NCBI GenBank assembly: GCA_002050125.1
Contig: MWTA01000098.1
Span: 1-62,759 of the forward strand
Length of the DNA: 62,759 bases
Direction: 5' to 3'
From: Anaerolineae bacterium UTCFX2
Lineage (GTDB): Bacteria; Chloroflexota; Anaerolineae; Anaerolineales; UBA4823
The notes under the pieces are model-generated. The model saw only the letters and a list, made by a program, of their open reading frames with translations. It was not told the DNA's origin and searched no databases. The position numbers were made by a program, and so were the translations under genes. Below, one piece after another: positions 59,405-62,759 of the stretch (the first letter of the stretch is position 1; every line of letters starts with the position of its first letter).

Positions 59405-61342
59405 ATGGTCCGCAGTGCGCGAACGCAGTTGCTTTTATTGTGGGGTTGTATCTTACTTGGAATATTTGCGGGTGAGGCGGTCCGGCGGTTTTATTCCATC
59501 GAGCTTTTGTCCATCCCTGCGATTTTAATTACATTGCTCATCACGCTTGGAATTGCCGCGATTGCGATCGGTCTTTTAGGTTTTCATCTAAGAAAAAGAT
59601 CAGCGGCATCCTCGATAAAACCGTCCGAATACAACGCCAACCCCAGACCATTCGAGACAGAGTTATTTCAACTCAATCAAGAGCTGTTCACACGCGCTCA
59701 AGAACAAGCGGATGCCCTCTCGCGCTTAAACATCGAGCTGCAACTTCAAATGGCGATGTCCAAGCAAGCCGAAGAAGCCGTCCGCCTGAATGAAGAGCGC
59801 TTTCGCAATATGGCGGATAACATTCAAGAAGGTTTGACCATCCTGGAAAACGGACGCCTCGTTTACTTAAACCAGCGCACCTGTGAGATTTTCGGCGACT
59901 GCCCGGATGGGAATCTCTACGATCGGATTGCGACCTTCGCAGCGCCAGAGGAACACCAGCGAATCCGCAAGGAGATCCATCGTGCGCAGACTACCGGGAC
60001 GGCGCCGCGCGAGTTGGAGTATTGGATTCTCCGCAAGGACGGTGAGCGCAGGTATGTCCGGGAATGGTACGCGGCAAACTCATCCAATGAAACCGAGCGG
60101 ATTTTCATCGTAACTTCGGATGTCACCGAAACGAAACAAGCTTATCAGACTTTGGAAAACGCGGTCAGCGACCGGACGCGCGAATTATCGACCGTGCTGG
60201 ATGTCTCTCAGCGAATTGCGTCCACCTTGGCGTTAGAGCCCCTGTTGGATCTGATTCTTGAGCAGATTCAAACCGTGATTCCGTATATTGGTGTCGCCCT
60301 TTTTTCATTGGCGGACGGAAAATTCGAAGCGGTGGCGTACCGCGTGCCCGGTTTGCCTCCGCAAGACCGCCCTCTGACGCTCACGCTTGAGCGCGCCGAA
60401 GCTTACGCGCGGGTCGTAAAGAAGAAAAAGGTGATCATCATTGACGACATCAGAGGCGATACCCCCCTCTCCAGAGCCTTTAAGGATACATCCACCCATC
60501 CAAATGAATTTTCTTTTGACCATGCGCGTTCCTGGATCGGTATCCCGCTCATTGCGCGGGATAGCGTAACCGGGCTGTTAAGCCTGGCGCATAATCAACC
60601 CAATTTCTACACCCAACGACACGCTCGCATCGCGACAACCATCGCCAACCAGGTGGCGATCGCAATCGAAAACGCCAGGTTGTACGAGCAAGCCCAAAGC
60701 CTGGCGGTCATCGAGGAACGCCACCGCATTGCGCGCGAACTGCACGATTCCGTGACCCAGTTGCTCTACGGCATCACATTGTACTGCACGGCTACCAGCC
60801 GTTCGATCCGTTCCAAGAACCCAAATAACATTGAACAAAACCTCTCGACAATCAAGGAGAATGCCCTTCAGGCTCTGCAAGAAATGCGTCTGCTGATCCT
60901 GGAGCTTGACCCGCCGATGCTGCAAAAATCCGGGTTGGTGGATGCTTTGCGCACCAGTCTGGATGTAATTGAGACCCGCACCGGGCTGGAGACCGAACTG
61001 GTTGCAAACGGAATCAATCGTTTGCCGCGGTCTATGGAAACCGAGCTCTACCGGATCGCGCTGGAGGCGCTCAACAACCTGATACGCCATGCGCGTGCCA
61101 GAAAAGTCACCGTCGAGCTAACCAGAGAATGGAACAGCGTCTATATGGAGATCCGCGATAATGGAATAGGATTCGATCTAGAAGAGGCAATCCACAGCGG
61201 CGGGATGGGGCTTCATAACATGGAGCAGCGCGCAAAGCAAATTGGTGGGAAAATTGATATCCAAAGCCGCCCTGGAGGCGGAACCAGCATTCAGATCATC
61301 GCGCCGCTTGATAAGATTCGGATCGAGAGGGGTCCGGAATAA
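59405..61342 (+). CDS. PAS-GAF sensor histidine kinase (NarL-partner type)
   Basis: A 645-residue kinase. Two membrane helices (about 8-27 and 38-60) come first, then a short coiled coil, a PAS domain (about 130-250), a GAF domain (about 275-430), a HisKA_3 dimerisation domain with phospho-acceptor His447 in RIARELHDSVTQLLYG, and an HATPase_c domain (ALNNLIRHARARKVTVEL, DNGIGFD, GGMGLHNMEQRA). This layout pairs with LuxR-type regulators. The response regulator follows after 20 bases. It is divergent from the hydrogenase operon, so it may control that operon. The signal is unknown. Confidence 0.92.
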   Translation: MVRSARTQLLLLWGCILLGIFAGEAVRRFYSIELLSIPAILITLLITLGIAAIAIGLLGFHLRKRSAASSIKPSEYNANPRPFETELFQLNQELFTRAQEQADALSRLNIELQLQMAMSKQAEEAVRLNEERFRNMADNIQEGLTILENGRLVYLNQRTCEIFGDCPDGNLYDRIATFAAPEEHQRIRKEIHRAQTTGTAPRELEYWILRKDGERRYVREWYAANSSNETERIFIVTSDVTETKQAYQTLENAVSDRTRELSTVLDVSQRIASTLALEPLLDLILEQIQTVIPYIGVALFSLADGKFEAVAYRVPGLPPQDRPLTLTLERAEAYARVVKKKKVIIIDDIRGDTPLSRAFKDTSTHPNEFSFDHARSWIGIPLIARDSVTGLLSLAHNQPNFYTQRHARIATTIANQVAIAIENARLYEQAQSLAVIEERHRIARELHDSVTQLLYGITLYCTATSRSIRSKNPNNIEQNLSTIKENALQALQEMRLLILELDPPMLQKSGLVDALRTSLDVIETRTGLETELVANGINRLPRSMETELYRIALEALNNLIRHARARKVTVELTREWNSVYMEIRDNGIGFDLEEAIHSGGMGLHNMEQRAKQIGGKIDIQSRPGGGTSIQIIAPLDKIRIERGPE

Positions 61343-61362
61343 ATTGCTGCCTGGAGGCAAAG

Positions 61363-62022
61363 ATGAATTTACCAATTCGAGTTTTAATCGTTGACGATCA
61401 TCCAGTCGTTCGGAAAGGGATCAAAACGCTGCTGGGCGAAGAAAAGGATTTGGAGGTCGTTGGAGAGGCGGTAAACGGTCGGGATGCGCTGGAAAAAGTT
61501 GAGGCGCTGCAACCGGATGTCATTCTGATGGATCTGGTGATGCCGGAAATGAGCGGGATCGAAGCCATCGAACGGATTACCGCCGCGCATCCCGAAGCGC
61601 GCATCCTGGTGATGACCAGCTTCGCCGCGGACGATAAAGTGTTCCCCTCCATCAAAGCTGGCGCGCTGGGTTACCTCCTAAAAGATTCCGACCCAGAAGA
61701 CCTGATCCGTATGATCCACCAGGTCGCACGCGGCGAACTTTCGATTCATCCATCTATCGCCCGAAAAGTCATCCAGGAACTCAACCGCCCGCCCGAGGAG
61801 CCGCTGACCCCTTCCCCCTTAACGGAACGCGAAGTCGAAATCTTACAACTGCTCGCCCAGGGCGTTGAAAACAAAGAAATTGCGCGCCGGCTGGTGCTGC
61901 GCGAGGCGACTGTGCGGACGCATGTCTCTAATATCCTGGGGAAGCTCCAGCTTGCCAACCGGGTGCAGGCAACTCTGTACGCCTTGCGCACCGGTTTGAC
62001 CACCCTCGACGATGAGAGCTGA
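61363..62022 (+). CDS. NarL/LuxR-type response regulator
   Basis: A 219-residue regulator: receiver domain with acidic pocket VDDHPVV, phospho-acceptor Asp57 in VILMDLVMPEMSG, switch Thr/Ser in MTSFAADDKV and Lys in YLLKDSD, then a LuxR HTH (LTEREVEILQLLAQGVENKE, TVRTHVSNILGKLQL). It is the partner of the kinase just upstream. It is closed by a terminator. Confidence 0.93.
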   Translation: MNLPIRVLIVDDHPVVRKGIKTLLGEEKDLEVVGEAVNGRDALEKVEALQPDVILMDLVMPEMSGIEAIERITAAHPEARILVMTSFAADDKVFPSIKAGALGYLLKDSDPEDLIRMIHQVARGELSIHPSIARKVIQELNRPPEEPLTPSPLTEREVEILQLLAQGVENKEIARRLVLREATVRTHVSNILGKLQLANRVQATLYALRTGLTTLDDES

Positions 62023-62078
62023 CGGCGCATCTCCAGAACCTCCACTTTAGCTTAGTCCAAGACCATACAAACGTGCAG

Positions 62079-62106
62079 ACAACCGTCAACAACGGCGGTT
62101 GTTTTT
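62079..62106 (+). terminator. Terminator of the two-component operon
   Basis: ACAACCG / CGGTTGT with a 10-base loop, followed by TTTT. It begins 57 bases after the regulator stop. Confidence 0.7.
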
Positions 62107-62269
62107 CTTTACCGATTCATAGTCAAAAATCAGCAACCATCCAATGACAGAAAGCGTGAATTATTGTAAATACAAACTGAGCGCCCGTCTGGTGACGGTC
62201 CTCTGTGTTTTCTACAGGATTCGTCGGAATACGAGTCAGCGGAAATGCTCTGAATGAAAAGAGACTTGG

Positions 62270-62518
62270 ATGAAAGCCATTGTGCTGATCAAGCTTTCTT
62301 CACTGGAAACCAGGGCTGCTTTTCGGCGACTCCGGTGTCTCAAACCGGTGATTGAATCTTGCATGGTTTATGGCAGATATGACGCCATGGCGGTCATCGA
62401 AGCGAATAGTCTGGAGGAAATTCGCAAGATCATATTTCTGGAGATCCAACCGATCCCAGGAGTTATTGAAACAATGCCCTGTTTGATGGTCGAAGAGGAT
62501 GAGTTCAACCCTGCCTGA
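62270..62518 (+). CDS. Stand-alone Lrp/AsnC ligand-binding (RAM) domain protein
   Basis: An 82-residue protein made only of the AsnC-type C-terminal alpha/beta domain (MKAIVLIKLSS, VYGRYDAMAVIEANSLEEIR, IPGVIETMPCLMVEE). There is no DNA-binding domain, so it probably binds an amino acid or related ligand and works through another protein. It lies 46 bases before the [2Fe-2S] gene on the same strand and may share its transcript. In 62107-62269 I see only a short interrupted palindrome TTGTAAATACAA. Confidence 0.8.
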   Translation: MKAIVLIKLSSLETRAAFRRLRCLKPVIESCMVYGRYDAMAVIEANSLEEIRKIIFLEIQPIPGVIETMPCLMVEEDEFNPA

Positions 62519-62564
62519 TTTCCGACCAGGTGGGTTTAGAGTATCTCCAAATAATGAGGTTAAT

Positions 62565-62759
62565 ATGACCCCAATCCAGTCCAGGGAAGATTTAAACAAA
62601 GCCAGAGCAGAGGCGTTGAAAAAGCGGCACGCTAATGAGCATGAATTCCGCTATCAAATCCGGGTGGGAATGTCAAGCTGTGGAATCGCAGTTGGCGCTC
62701 AGGATACCCTCGAAGCCTTAAACCGCCTGATTGTGTATGAGAATTTGATGGATGTCCAA
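62565..62759 (+). CDS. HndB/HydC-like thioredoxin-fold [2Fe-2S] protein, 3' end outside window
   Basis: 65 codons from ATG 62565 (GAGGT upstream). A charged helix (LNKARAEALKKRHAN) is followed by YQIRVGMSSCGIAVGAQDTL, the start of the thioredoxin-like [2Fe-2S] fold with its first Cys. The VGM(S/A)(S/T)CGIA(A/V)GA pattern is that of HndB-type subunits of electron-bifurcating NAD(P)-dependent hydrogenases and related complexes. The rest of the operon should lie beyond the window. Confidence 0.75.
   Translation, partial: MTPIQSREDLNKARAEALKKRHANEHEFRYQIRVGMSSCGIAVGAQDTLEALNRLIVYENLMDVQ

Noticed and set aside
1..62759. tRNA or rRNA genes, CRISPR arrays, insertion sequences
   Set aside because: No cloverleaf, conserved rRNA stretch, spaced repeat array or transposase frame was seen on either strand by reading. 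A dedicated search was not possible.

Overview
The window looks like a contig from an anaerobic or facultative member of the Chloroflexota, most likely Anaerolineae-like. This is inferred from gene content only: a glycine hydroxymethyltransferase/GcvT fusion, lipoproteins with Thr-Pro-rich linkers (TPTPT, TPGP), GAF-GGDEF proteins, a CarH-type B12 photoreceptor, a formate-hydrogenlyase-type hydrogenase and SPFH and SUMF1-like lipoproteins. No rRNA or tRNA gene, CRISPR array or insertion sequence was seen. Both window ends cut through genes.

Region 1 (1-10.6 kb) is an accessory export and surface-protein island. A C39 peptidase-ABC exporter and a short membrane-fusion-like protein run leftward. 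A second ABC exporter, whose N-terminal domain looks like a dead C39 domain, runs rightward. It is followed by an operon of a 61-residue CGC-motif protein, two exported pentapeptide-repeat proteins (a lipoprotein and a membrane-anchored paralog) and an orphan ParA. The layout recalls the two-ABC plus HlyD export systems of RiPP/bacteriocin loci, but the set as a whole is not one I recognise. Two small single-helix membrane proteins flank it.

Region 2 (10.6-19.5 kb) holds a YtxH-like protein, an SPFH protein, a lipoprotein with a GATase-like domain, an inositol-monophosphatase-family enzyme, a stand-alone GreA-like domain, a heterodimeric ABC exporter with one degenerate ATP site, and a small zinc-ribbon protein.

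Region 3 (19.5-27.3 kb) is a membrane redox cluster. It encodes a CRP/FNR regulator, a BON protein, polytopic membrane proteins, a NapH/NosR-like polyferredoxin, a divergent heme-copper-oxidase-like subunit I, a SUMF1-like lipoprotein and heme O synthase (CtaB). A perfect FNR-type box sits at -41.5 of a good -10 element ahead of the oxidase-like gene. A 25-bp-arm palindrome covers the start codon of the BON gene.

Region 4 (27.4-42.5 kb) contains a multi-GAF diguanylate cyclase, a zinc alcohol dehydrogenase, a polar amino-acid ABC transporter, two paralogous zinc-ribbon membrane proteins and a peroxiredoxin-like gene with in-frame TGA codons, one in a U-x-x-C position. It also contains a GNAT-like protein, an SDR epimerase divergent from CarH with a recognisable three-repeat CarH operator on a consensus promoter, and an FKBP isomerase.

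Region 5 (42.5-47.2 kb) is an aminotransferase plus a 1042-residue GlyA-GcvT fusion (one-carbon metabolism).

Region 6 (47.2-62.8 kb) is a complete hyfABCDEFGHI-like group 4a [NiFe]-hydrogenase operon with HycH- and HycI-like maturation proteins and a CBS protein. Divergent from it is a PAS-GAF histidine kinase/NarL-type response regulator pair. An AsnC-type ligand-binding domain and the first 65 codons of an HndB/HydC-like [2Fe-2S] protein close the window and suggest that a second, electron-bifurcating hydrogenase operon begins just beyond it.
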